In this document: positions 1 to 7,732 of the stretch, in pieces
How the letters are laid out: each line of letters begins with the position of its first letter
Numbering within the stretch: position 1 is the stretch's first letter
Source of the DNA: Gammaproteobacteria bacterium
GTDB lineage: Bacteria > Pseudomonadota > Gammaproteobacteria > Pseudomonadales > Pseudohongiellaceae
Direction: 5' to 3'
DNA length: 64,000 nucleotides
Assembly: GCA_030654835.1 (NCBI GenBank)
Contig: JAURWS010000015.1
Span: 1 to 64,000, forward strand
Translations under genes and position numbers: made by a program
Notes under the pieces: model-generated
The model's input: the letters and a program-made list of their open reading frames with translations, nothing else
What the model was told of the DNA's origin: nothing
The model's database searches: none

Positions 1-2
1 TC

Positions 3-536
3 CCAGTGCTGGAGGATGCCAACGGCAATGTGCTGAAAGTCGGCCGCAAGACCCGCGCTATTCCGCCTTCAATCCGACGTGCTCTGCAGATTCGCGATCA
101 CGGTTGCCGCTTTCCAGGTTGCTGCGAATCCCGCTACGAGGACGCACACCATGTGCAGCACTGGTGCCATCGCGCCGAGACGAGGCTCGAGAATCTGGTG
201 CTGCTGTGTCGGCATCACCATCGGCTGTTGCATCAGGAGGGGTACGAAATAGTGACAAACGGGGAGCAGCAGTTCGAGTTTTTGACCCCTGCTGGTGGCG
301 CGATGCGAGCAGCGCTTGTCCCGCAATTTTCGGCGGAGGCCGAGGACATAGCGAGTGAAACTTTGGCTATCGAGAGAGAACATGACGGGCTTGGTTTGGC
401 GATTGATTCCCGCACGGCGGTGACGCGCTGGGAGGGGGAGAAGATGGATTATGATCTGGCGGTGGGGGCGATGTTGAGTGGGCGGATGCTGGGGTTTAAT
501 GCGGGACGGTGGTCCCCAGGAGTTCCGGCCCCTTGA
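3..536 (+). CDS. HNH endonuclease domain protein (DUF222/13E12-type), 5'-truncated by window edge
   Basis: Only the C-terminal part is in the window; the frame is open to the left edge, so the GTG at 6 is probably internal. The visible part holds a complete HNH nuclease motif: RDHGCRFPGC, then DAHHVQHW and LVLLCRHHHRLLH, with the Cys pair and the H-N-H residues that bind metal. This is the layout of the HNH tail of DUF222 (13E12 repeat) proteins, in which the missing N-terminal part would be the DUF222 domain. Such genes are often multicopy and mobile in bacteria. The last ~70 residues are low in recognisable motifs. The biological substrate is unknown. Confidence 0.8.
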   Translation, partial: PVLEDANGNVLKVGRKTRAIPPSIRRALQIRDHGCRFPGCCESRYEDAHHVQHWCHRAETRLENLVLLCRHHHRLLHQEGYEIVTNGEQQFEFLTPAGGAMRAALVPQFSAEAEDIASETLAIEREHDGLGLAIDSRTAVTRWEGEKMDYDLAVGAMLSGRMLGFNAGRWSPGVPAP

Positions 537-670
537 GCTTGTTACATAGGCTTTTCACGGTGAGTCTGGCATCAAGGCCAATCTGGAGTCGTGCATTCAG
601 GGTGTTGATTTGCGCGCTAGATTGGCCCACTGCCAGCTGGAGTGCGAAGTAGGTCCCGCAGTCGCAAGCC

Positions 671-1666
671 TCAAAGATCTCGGATTGTGAAGCCGTCAAT
701 CTCCTGCTTTTTCTCAACAAACCCTTCCATGATAGATGCCTGCATTTCGCTTCTTTTCAGATCTACCGCAGCCCTCAGGTCACTTTCAAATTCTTCGCGA
801 TTGTAATACTCATCAATCTCGATAATTACCTTATCCACGGCGAGCCATGTTGCTAACGCCCCCACCACGCCCCCAACGACCGAGCCAATAGGGCCAACCG
901 CTGATCCGAACATAGCGCCAGTGCCAACACCCGCCATCACGCTTGCGCCTTTCGCAGTAGCTTTGATTCCGCTCTTTACCAATAGCTTTGCTGACAATTG
1001 AGCAGCAATCTTCTGCGATGCTAATTTGGCCAGCGAAGCACCGCCCAATGAGCTGATGCCCGCCAATGGCACTGTATACTGAGCTCGATCTGAGATGTCC
1101 TTGATGATGGTGGAGCTGATGGGTCCAAGGCTTGCTATCTCAACGCCTGGGGGCAGTGACTCTTGAGTAACAGCCGACAAGTTACTCGAAAAAGAATTTG
1201 TGAACCGCGAGTCTATGTCTATCAGCTCTCCATCAAGTCGCTCGTCAAAGCCGTCGAATATCATGGTTTCGATACTGCTGGTGGAGTCAACCAAGACGGC
1301 GCCTACGAGTTCGGTGTACTCACCGAGCACTGTGTAGTGAAAATCCGTGTAGGCAGGGATTCCCGCATAAACCGGAGCAAAGACGCGTTCCAGAATTGCA
1401 TCGACGGGAATCTCAATTTGCTCCAAGGACATCTGTGACGCCCTTGGTATTGCCCTTTGCAGCACTTCACTTTGAATTTCATAAGTACGAGGGGCTTGTT
1501 CTGGCTCAGTGCCAACTCCGTATTGAGCCAGTGATCGCCCGTTGCCGGATAGAAACGACGGGGCTAGCACTAAGAGCAACGTGACCCCAATCAGAAGAAA
1601 AATCGTTATCCAGAAAGTCTTTTCGAATATCGCCACATTGCTTGGCGGCTGCTTATTGCTGCTCAT
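671..1666 (-). CDS. membrane-anchored protein with glycine-zipper segment, unknown function
   Basis: 331 aa. One hydrophobic helix near residues 14-36 (FWITIFLLIGVTLLLVLAP) is followed by a ~180-residue probably extracytoplasmic domain. A Gly/Ala-rich helical segment near 245-280 contains small-xxx-small spacing (GTGAMFGSAVGPIGSVVGG) typical of glycine-zipper membrane segments. The charged C-terminal tail (~285-331) is predicted helical. I do not recognise the family. Its 5' end overlaps the 3' end of the neighbouring membrane gene by 14 bp on the same strand, and a secreted GH88/105-like gene lies upstream, so the three look like one transcription unit. Confidence 0.6.
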   Translation of the reverse strand: MSSNKQPPSNVAIFEKTFWITIFLLIGVTLLLVLAPSFLSGNGRSLAQYGVGTEPEQAPRTYEIQSEVLQRAIPRASQMSLEQIEIPVDAILERVFAPVYAGIPAYTDFHYTVLGEYTELVGAVLVDSTSSIETMIFDGFDERLDGELIDIDSRFTNSFSSNLSAVTQESLPPGVEIASLGPISSTIIKDISDRAQYTVPLAGISSLGGASLAKLASQKIAAQLSAKLLVKSGIKATAKGASVMAGVGTGAMFGSAVGPIGSVVGGVVGALATWLAVDKVIIEIDEYYNREEFESDLRAAVDLKRSEMQASIMEGFVEKKQEIDGFTIRDL

Positions 1667-2444
1667 TCTGGACTACCCTGCTCATAAAGAGGCTTCTCAG
1701 GAATTCACTGATCGCTGCCGCAAACCTGACAATGACATAGGCGACAGCGACGCTGTTTATGAGATAAAGGGGCACAACCAGACTGGTCAGAGTTGATCCG
1801 TGCACAACCGCGTAGAGCTCAATTGCATCAATGGTGACAAAGAGTTCCATGAACTTGGCTATCAATCCGGTTCCTTGAGGGAGCGATTGCACTTTGAATT
1901 CCCATATCTGCGAAAAGCCGGCATTGCGAAGTTCTCCGGGAATAGTTTCGTTCGCAACATAGAATCCGTAAAGGAGAGCCGAAATGCTCCCTGCAATTAC
2001 CAGCGTAATCGAAGTGCTCATTGTGGGGAGGTAACGAGCGTTCACGTGGGGGTGCAATGTATTAATCTGCCTGCAATACATCACGACTGAGCCGACGAAG
2101 ATGAGTGACAACAAGACGAACTCGCCGCCCGTCACGACCAAGGCCTTATAGCCAATGAACAAGGTTGCCGTGAACCCGAATACCACGGAGGTAAACATCG
2201 CATAGACTCGCCCCTTCAGCCACTTCCTCAGCCATGTATCCTGAGTTAGCGCTGCGTCAAGATATGCTTGCCGACTTTGAACCACGCCGAGATAGCTTCC
2301 TGCTGTGCAAGCAACGAGTAGGGGTATCAAGACGAGCCAGCTGTACGCTGATACTTCATACAGTAGCCTCCAGATAATTAGTACTGATAGAGCCAGCATT
2401 GAGCTTCCTGCCAATACCTTCTTCACATTCACTTGCGTCGGCAT
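1653..2444 (-). CDS. polytopic membrane protein, unknown function
   Basis: About 263 aa from the ATG at 2444 (MPTQVNVKK). The frame is open upstream to 2513, but that start would run into the 3' end of the preceding gene, so I prefer 2444, 14 bp after that gene's stop. At least six hydrophobic stretches are visible (for example SSMLALSVLIIWRLLY, SWLVLIPLLVACTAGSYLGV, ALVVTGGEFVLLSLIFVGSVVMY, ITLVIAGSISALLYGFYV, LVVPLYLINSVAVAYVIV). No catalytic motif is seen. It probably acts in the inner membrane with the single-span product of the gene that follows it. Confidence 0.6.
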   Translation of the reverse strand: MPTQVNVKKVLAGSSMLALSVLIIWRLLYEVSAYSWLVLIPLLVACTAGSYLGVVQSRQAYLDAALTQDTWLRKWLKGRVYAMFTSVVFGFTATLFIGYKALVVTGGEFVLLSLIFVGSVVMYCRQINTLHPHVNARYLPTMSTSITLVIAGSISALLYGFYVANETIPGELRNAGFSQIWEFKVQSLPQGTGLIAKFMELFVTIDAIELYAVVHGSTLTSLVVPLYLINSVAVAYVIVRFAAAISEFLRSLFMSRVVQNEQQ

Positions 2445-2457
2445 ACCCTGTACCTTA

Positions 2458-4005
2458 TTAAATGCGGGGGCTAGTCGTATCTGAGGGGTAATTGCCGACC
2501 ATCTCATTCGCAAAATTCATGACCATGCCTCCAGCACGGTCGTCGCGACCGAGAATTGCAGGCCTGTCCAGATAGGCTTCCAGAGAGTCTAACTTGCCGG
2601 TACTAGTGCAGGCGTCTACAAACTCGCTGTCGAGACTCGTCCTCGCGAGCACTCCCTGCCAGGCTTTTTCCAGAACCGGTGCATAAAGCGATCGCTCCAA
2701 CCAACCACGATCGATTCCGCGCTTGATAGCGATGCCAATCATCGCTGTACTTGTGATCTCTGCAAATGCCCCGGGGTGATCGATAACTTCACGCCACATT
2801 CCATCTGCATCCTGATAGGGGAGCAGAGTAGCCAACAACTGCAAATAAGACTCAAGCACAGCGCCATAGGCAGGATGTGATAAAGGAATATCGCTGAGAC
2901 TCAGTGCCAGGCCGAGAGCAGGAAAGGCGTTACCCCTGCTCCAGGCCACATCGGCGAGCGGTGAATGCCGATACAAACCGTCTTCGCGTAGCAGCATTTC
3001 CTGCATGAAGGCGATATGGCGAGCTGCCATATCGAAAAATCTTGTCTCGCCGCTCAGTTTGCCTGCCTTCACCAGAAGTGGCGGCGCCATGAACACCGAA
3101 TCACTCATCTCGTTGTGAAAGGGTGCTGCTTCCAGCATATTGCCCTGATCATCAAAAGCGAGGCGTGCTGCACGCACTGCGATTTGTATTGCTGCGGTGT
3201 CGCCAGTACGCTCCGCGTATTCTGCAAATACGAGCTGTCCAGCCATCACCGAAGCATTGTCGACCGCTATTTCAGCGCCTGACAAATATGGCTGGATCAG
3301 GGCTTCAACGGCTTTGATTTCCCCGAGTTTCATGCGACCGATCAGACTCATGCCGGGGACGTAAACTGGTGCGGAAAATTCATGGCCATAAACCTGCGCC
3401 AACTGCTCAGCCAACTGTTGCGGTGAACGCTGTATGCGCCGGGTGAGTTCCTGACGTGCAGCGGATTCCACCACTGGAGGCATCTGTAGCAATTGTGCGA
3501 GAGATACCGCTGTTTCCGGCAACACCTGCACTGGAATCGAACCGACCCCCGCCACTTTCTCGCGCTGCAATGCATCACCCAGCCCTGCGGTATCAGAGCC
3601 AACAATGATGACAAGGTCCGGAGCGTGTACTGCCAGCCAGCGCCACAGCGCGTGAGAAACCGGATTTTCGCCATATGCCTCACCATCCGGGGGGAATTGC
3701 AGTCTCTCCGGGTCTGGATTTGCGACAGGGATTGCGATCAGGTTGATCGTGCGAGCTGCGTTGGATAATTGCGCATAGTCCTCATGCAGAGTGCGGATCC
3801 GCGTGGCGGCGGGTGAAGCTCCAGACAATCCGCCCAGATACACCACTGTTCGTGCATTCGGCAATCCAGCGCTGACGCCATAGGCTTCGATCACTGTTCG
3901 CTGCGCACTGAGTCCTATTTCCCAGGCTAGTTCTTGTGCGGTTGCGAGCGACGCCGGAAAACACAGCACCAGAACCAGAAGTGAATGGAAGCGCCAATTT
4001 CTCAT
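2458..4005 (-). CDS. secreted protein with a C-terminal GH88/GH105-like (alpha/alpha)6 domain
   Basis: 515 aa with a clear signal peptide (residues 1-23, cleavage after ATA). The C-terminal ~300 residues resemble unsaturated glycuronyl/rhamnogalacturonyl hydrolases of GH88/105: a VAWSRGNAF segment with the typical W-x-R-G-N, then DADGMWREVIDHP and an E-I-T-S-TAMIGIAI segment. The N-terminal part (about 30-200) has a different look, with VVYLGGLSG and IPVANPDPERLQFP, faintly like a degenerate M14 carboxypeptidase core, but I cannot identify zinc ligands. It is the first gene of a leftward set with two membrane proteins. The substrate is unknown; a role in polysaccharide handling at the cell surface is inference. 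Confidence 0.6.
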   Translation of the reverse strand: MRNWRFHSLLVLVLCFPASLATAQELAWEIGLSAQRTVIEAYGVSAGLPNARTVVYLGGLSGASPAATRIRTLHEDYAQLSNAARTINLIAIPVANPDPERLQFPPDGEAYGENPVSHALWRWLAVHAPDLVIIVGSDTAGLGDALQREKVAGVGSIPVQVLPETAVSLAQLLQMPPVVESAARQELTRRIQRSPQQLAEQLAQVYGHEFSAPVYVPGMSLIGRMKLGEIKAVEALIQPYLSGAEIAVDNASVMAGQLVFAEYAERTGDTAAIQIAVRAARLAFDDQGNMLEAAPFHNEMSDSVFMAPPLLVKAGKLSGETRFFDMAARHIAFMQEMLLREDGLYRHSPLADVAWSRGNAFPALGLALSLSDIPLSHPAYGAVLESYLQLLATLLPYQDADGMWREVIDHPGAFAEITSTAMIGIAIKRGIDRGWLERSLYAPVLEKAWQGVLARTSLDSEFVDACTSTGKLDSLEAYLDRPAILGRDDRAGGMVMNFANEMVGNYPSDTTSPRI

Positions 4006-4132
4006 ACATCACCCGGTTGTGTTCAGGAAATTCAGGATATGCGTTGCCGTTAGGTACTGACAAGTTAATTCCCAATCTGCCGCACAAGGCTGGAAGTAGA
4101 GGCTCTTGCCGAATCGGGCACCGGAGCGTACT

Positions 4133-4167
4133 CTTACAATTACAAGTTATAACTTTGGATTTGTAAG
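4133..4167. promoter_or_regulatory. nested inverted repeats at the ATPase start
   Basis: Directly before the ATG at 4168 lie CTTACAA (4133-4139) and its reverse complement TTGTAAG (4161-4167), and inside them a perfect 12-bp palindrome AAGTTATAACTT (4144-4155), which also supplies a possible -10 hexamer (TATAAC). This arrangement would suit autoregulation of the ATPase gene. No regulator is identified. Confidence 0.35.
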
Positions 4168-5319
4168 ATGATTCCACGAAAAGCCTCTGACACCTTGAAA
4201 CGCCTGGCCAAAGGCTTTCCCATCATCGCCCTGACAGGGCCGCGTCAGTCCGGGAAAACAACCCTCGCCAAGGCGGTATTCGGCGCGGATAAGCCCTACG
4301 TATCGCTCGAAAACCCAGACGAACGCGAATTTGCAGAACAAGATCCACTGCGTTTTCTGCAACGCTTTGCGAGCGGTGCGATTCTCGACGAGGTTCAGCG
4401 CTGCCCCGGTTTGTTGTCCTGGCTGCAAGGGATTGTGGATGAACGTGGTCACATGGGCGACTTCATCCTGACCGGCTCCGCCCAGTTTGAATTTGTCTCC
4501 AGCCTCACACAATCCCTGGCCGGTCGTATTGGCCGTATTGAACTGCTGCCACTGAGTGCTGGCGAACTGGCCGCCGCAGCGCTGTTGCCGGACCTGGACA
4601 CCTTGTTATGGCAGGGCAGTTATCCTGCGCTATATGACCGGGAACTGCGTGCCGACGACTGGTTCGCAAACTACGTGAATACGTATGTCGAGCGCGATGT
4701 GCGGCAATTGCTCGCAGTGCGTGATCTGACACAGTTCCAGCGCTTTCTGCGCATGTGCGCGGCACGTTCGGGGCAGCTGCTCAATCTGACAGCGCTGGGC
4801 GCCGATTGCGGCATCTCCGCAGTCACTGCGCGGGAATGGCTGAGTGTTCTGGAAGCCAGCTATCTGGTCGTGACACTGCAGCCCTATCACCGCAATTTTG
4901 GCAAGCGGCTGGTCAAAACACCCAAACTGTATTTCCTGGATACAGGGCTGATGGCCTGGCTGCTGGGCATACATAGCGCGGATGCGCTCGCCATTCACGC
5001 TCAACGCGGGCATCTGTTCGAGAGCTTTGTGATCAGTGAGTTCATCAAGCAACGCTACAACGCCGGTCGGCCCGCAGAGCTGTACTTCTGGCGCGACAAT
5101 GTCGGTCACGAAATCGATCTGCTGTACGAAACCCCGGAAGGCTTGCAGGCCGTGGAAATCAAGTCAGGTGCAACGTTTGCGTCCGACTGGTTGCAAGGCC
5201 CCGACAAGTGGCTCTCGTTTGCGGGCAACGACGCGTTGCCGCCGCTACTGGTATTTGGAGGCTCTGGCGCTTGGCTGCGCGGTCAGTGCAAGGTGGTGGG
5301 CTGGCGGGAGCTGGCATAA
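4168..5319 (+). CDS. AAA-family ATPase with DUF4143 domain
   Basis: 383 aa. The N-terminal domain has a Walker A motif at 24-31 (GPRQSGKT) and a Walker B/sensor region (AILDEVQRCPGLLSW; ILTGSAQF). The C-terminal half is DUF4143, ending in a nuclease-like fold segment (FWRDNVGHEIDLL...AVEIKSG) with the D and E-x-K residues usual in this family. Members are common solitary ATPases of unknown role, frequently in variable regions. No partner gene is adjacent: a divergent secreted protein is on the left and a toxin-antitoxin pair on the right. Confidence 0.85.
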   Translation: MIPRKASDTLKRLAKGFPIIALTGPRQSGKTTLAKAVFGADKPYVSLENPDEREFAEQDPLRFLQRFASGAILDEVQRCPGLLSWLQGIVDERGHMGDFILTGSAQFEFVSSLTQSLAGRIGRIELLPLSAGELAAAALLPDLDTLLWQGSYPALYDRELRADDWFANYVNTYVERDVRQLLAVRDLTQFQRFLRMCAARSGQLLNLTALGADCGISAVTAREWLSVLEASYLVVTLQPYHRNFGKRLVKTPKLYFLDTGLMAWLLGIHSADALAIHAQRGHLFESFVISEFIKQRYNAGRPAELYFWRDNVGHEIDLLYETPEGLQAVEIKSGATFASDWLQGPDKWLSFAGNDALPPLLVFGGSGAWLRGQCKVVGWRELA

Positions 5320-5487
5320 GCGGAACCGATGAGAAGATCAAAATGAGGTGAATTCAACTCCGAAGTGCATAACTCAATTGAGCCAGAAAAAGCGGCCAGC
5401 CACCGATAGGCTCACTTCCGTTTCACTGCTATCCCTATTTGCAGCCACCCATCGTAGTGACATTGCACAATGTTAGGGGTATCCTTC

Positions 5488-5512
5488 ATTTGAAGTTTTA
5501 AAGACGTCAAAT
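5488..5512. promoter_or_regulatory. inverted repeat upstream of the toxin-antitoxin pair
   Basis: ATTTGA (5488-5493) and TCAAAT (5507-5512) flank a short spacer containing GACGTC, ending 10 bp before the antitoxin ATG at 5523. Xre/ParS antitoxins usually repress their own promoter, so this is a candidate operator; the match is short. Confidence 0.35.
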
Positions 5513-5522
5513 AGGAAATCAA

Positions 5523-6125
5523 ATGAATCCCCCGAAAGAAGCCAACAAAAGTGCTTCCGCAAAGCCAAAAGCGAGAGCACCAAAGACCAAAACCCCGAAG
5601 GCGAGAGCGCTAAGAGGCACGGTCGTAGCTAAAGCAAGGGCACCCAGCCGGTTAAACCAAATAGCTCGAGGGCTGACATATTCGCGCGCAATTGGTCAGG
5701 GTAGTTCACGCGCAGCAGCTTTCTGGAACTTTGTGGGTCTGCATCAGAAGATGACAGAAGATGAACGTCTCAGAAATATACAAGGCGGTCTATCCGTCGA
5801 GATTCCCTATGGATTGCGCGACGCCCTGGATATCAACGCCTCCGTGGTCGCCAAGCTTCTGAATATCTCAACTTCCACGCTAGAGCGGCGCATTAAAAGC
5901 GAAGAGCCACTGGGTCAGGTGGCCTCTGAGCGACTTGACCGTATTGCCCAAATCACTAGCATGGCAGAGGATGTCTTGGAGAGCCGAGAAGAGGCGGCAA
6001 GATGGCTGACACGGGCTCACTCGGCCCTGCGGGATCAAGCGCCTATTACTCTGTGTGACACAGAGATCGGGGCGCGCCAAGTCCGGCGAATTCTTAGTGC
6101 GATAGAGTGGGGTAATGCTGCCTGA
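5523..6125 (+). CDS. ParS/Xre-MbcA family antitoxin
   Basis: 200 aa. The C-terminal ~130 residues match the antitoxin partner of RES toxins: a helix-turn-helix region (NASVVAKLLNISTSTLERRI) followed by the toxin-binding domain ending in DTEIGARQVRRILSAIEWG. Unusually, residues 1-45 are a very basic Lys/Ala/Pro-rich extension (AKPKARAPKTKTPKARA), which could bind DNA or RNA non-specifically. The stop codon overlaps the start of the RES gene (TGATG), so the two are translationally coupled. A short AGGA precedes the ATG. The product should neutralise the RES toxin and repress the operon. Confidence 0.85.
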   Translation: MNPPKEANKSASAKPKARAPKTKTPKARALRGTVVAKARAPSRLNQIARGLTYSRAIGQGSSRAAAFWNFVGLHQKMTEDERLRNIQGGLSVEIPYGLRDALDINASVVAKLLNISTSTLERRIKSEEPLGQVASERLDRIAQITSMAEDVLESREEAARWLTRAHSALRDQAPITLCDTEIGARQVRRILSAIEWGNAA

Positions 6126-6613
6126 TGCTCGCTTGGCGTACATGCAAAGCAAAACGCTCCAGAGACTTGAGCGGGGCCGGCGCCGCGCTTAACGGGGGGC
6201 GCTGGAACAACATCGATGACAAAGCACTTTACATGGGATTGACGCATGCTATCACCGTGCTAGAGACGTTGGTGCATTTTAACGGATCCGCTGTTGTTGG
6301 ACTGAAGAGCGTACTATTCGAATTACCTGATGACGCCTCTTTGTACTGGCGCGTGCCAATTAGCGAGCTCCCTGACGGTTGGGAGCGTGTTCCTTATGAC
6401 AGTCAGAGTATGAACTTTGGCTCCAAGTGGATTAAATCAAACTCTCATCTGGGGTTGATCGTTCCTTCTGCCATCGCTCCACTGGAGTGTAATCTTGTAA
6501 TTAACCCAAGCCATCCTGCTGCTAAATCCATAACAATAAAAGGGGAGTACGACTTCGCCTTTGACCCGCGCCTGCTAGATCTGCTTAACAGCGCAGGAAG
6601 GCTAAGGGAATAA
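6125..6613 (+). CDS. RES-domain toxin (NAD+-degrading type)
   Basis: 162 aa, normal length for the family. The conserved residues are present: R5 in MLAWRTCKAKR, the GGRWN segment at 24-28, Y36 in ALYMG, E47 in VLETLVH, and the Ser of VINPSHPAAK. Together these give the R-E-S signature. RES toxins lower cellular NAD+ by phosphorolysis or hydrolysis and arrest growth. The start overlaps the antitoxin stop by one base. The gene is intact, so the pair is probably functional. Confidence 0.88.
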   Translation: MLAWRTCKAKRSRDLSGAGAALNGGRWNNIDDKALYMGLTHAITVLETLVHFNGSAVVGLKSVLFELPDDASLYWRVPISELPDGWERVPYDSQSMNFGSKWIKSNSHLGLIVPSAIAPLECNLVINPSHPAAKSITIKGEYDFAFDPRLLDLLNSAGRLRE

Positions 6614-6964
6614 ACATAAAAGTCGCAGCTACATCGAAATCTGACCCAGTGATTGCATTTAATTTTGACCCTCAAAAGGACGCCCCCCCCCCCCCGCAAT
6701 TGAGTAGTCGGCAGATTAAGTGCTGTGTATTCGACAACCCAAGCAACGGACGTGGCGGCCATGTGGAAGATGTAAGGTTCAACTCTCAAAGAGAAATCAA
6801 TCCCGAACTGGTTTTTGCGTCGTATTGAAATTTGGGTCGGTATTGGTTCGGTGGAGGAGGGTCTTGCGAGGAGAGTGCTTTCCGAGAGTCAACAAAATCA
6901 AGGGCTTATGGGAAGGGCGGAAGCTTGGAGCAACGGACAAGAGATCCCTACAAACGTCCCCCGA
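6614..6964. other. 350-bp gap with a 13-C homopolymer
   Basis: No convincing gene. A run of 13 C lies at 6683-6695. A frame starting at GTG 6649 stays open through it to TGA 6828 (59 codons, reading the run as a Pro stretch), but there is no ribosome binding site or recognisable motif. It may be remnant sequence between the toxin-antitoxin pair and the restriction locus. Confidence 0.4.
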
Positions 6965-7423
6965 CTAGACTGGCGTGGCTGCCTTGCGGGCTTTGTCTGT
7001 AAGGACATAGTGTCGCGACTTGCCTTCCCTGCGCTGAACCAGTCCTTGATCCATCAGGGCAGCCAGCAGGAACCCCGCCGTATTGACGCTCTTGCCATTG
7101 AACAGACTCCGCAGATGAATGGACGTGAGCCAGTCGCAGTGGTTACAGGCGGCGAAGATCTTGCCCCACGCCACCCACTCCTGAGAGAAGAATCCCCCGG
7201 CGTTGTTGGCCACCACTCTGAAGTAAGTTTCCTTGGCTTCATCCGAGCCGATCTCATACTCCAGCACTCCGGTGTCGGACAGGCTTGGGCAGGAGCCCTT
7301 CTTGATCACCTTGATGGCGATCTCTGGGGCTGCGACGACAGGGGCTGTCTTGGCGGGTTTTGCTTTGGGCAGTGCTTTTGCGGGGGTGGCTTTCTTGGGG
7401 CTGGCTTTTGGTTTGGTGCTCAT
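6965..7423 (-). CDS. basic protein with possible C-terminal winged helix, unknown function
   Basis: 152 aa. The first 28 residues are Lys/Ala/Pro-rich (TKPKASPKKATPAKALPKAKPAK). The middle holds VLEYEIGSDEAKETYFRVVANNAGGFFSQEWVAW split around a compact domain, and the C-terminus (HLRSLFNGKSVNTAGFLLAALMDQGLV, then RREGKSRHYVLT) looks like a winged-helix DNA-binding end. AAGGAG lies 9 bases before the ATG. It is transcribed divergently from hsdM across a palindromic site, so it could be a regulator or accessory protein of the restriction locus; that is inference. Confidence 0.6.
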   Translation of the reverse strand: MSTKPKASPKKATPAKALPKAKPAKTAPVVAAPEIAIKVIKKGSCPSLSDTGVLEYEIGSDEAKETYFRVVANNAGGFFSQEWVAWGKIFAACNHCDWLTSIHLRSLFNGKSVNTAGFLLAALMDQGLVQRREGKSRHYVLTDKARKAATPV

Positions 7424-7515
7424 GGGTATTGCTCCTTTGGGGATTGAAGGGGGTTTATAACAGGGGACACTTGCCGGGAATGCGGAATACCGCTATGTTC
7501 CGGGGCAGTTGCCTT

Positions 7516-7548
7516 TATGAATCAGAAGGATATGAATCTGATTCATAT
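7516..7548. promoter_or_regulatory. triple TATGAATC operator-like site in the hsdM upstream region
   Basis: A perfect palindrome with one central base, ATATGAATC-T-GATTCATAT, spans 7530-7548. A third half site, TATGAATC, lies at 7516-7523 in direct orientation, 15 bp before the second; it forms an extended inverted repeat (TATGAATCAGA 7516-7526 with TCTGATTCATA 7537-7547). TATAAG at 7546-7551 could be a -10 box. The site lies between the divergent 152-aa gene and hsdM. Confidence 0.5.
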
Positions 7549-7611
7549 AAGATGGCGTTTTTCCCGCACTTATAAGAACAGGGGCACACAGCCAAGGAGC
7601 GATAGCCAGCC

Positions 7612-7704
7612 ATGCCAATACCCGATTTTCAGACCGTCATGCGTCCCGCACGCATTGCCTCGCGCATGAAGACCACACTCGCCCGCCCTGTTTACAGCCA
7701 CTGA
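7612..7704 (+). pseudogene. remnant of an Mrr-like restriction gene N-terminus (30 codons)
   Basis: ATG at 7612 opens a 30-codon frame beginning MPIPDFQTVMRP, which closely resembles the first residues of Mrr-type restriction endonucleases (winged-helix N-terminus). The similarity stops after about 12 residues and the frame ends at TGA 7702. AAGGAG lies upstream (7593-7598). I read it as the 5' stub of a deleted gene just before hsdM; a leader peptide is the alternative. Confidence 0.4.
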
Positions 7705-7732
7705 CACCCCGTACTTCAAAAGCGAAAACTCA

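Noticed and set aside
6649-6828. 59-codon open frame starting at GTG and crossing the poly-C run
   Set aside because: No ribosome binding site, no recognisable motif, and the Pro stretch is only the translated homopolymer.
6815-7447. 210-codon plus-strand frame opposite the 152-aa gene
   Set aside because: It is the complement of a gene with a good ribosome binding site and sensible protein composition; the plus-strand product has no family character.
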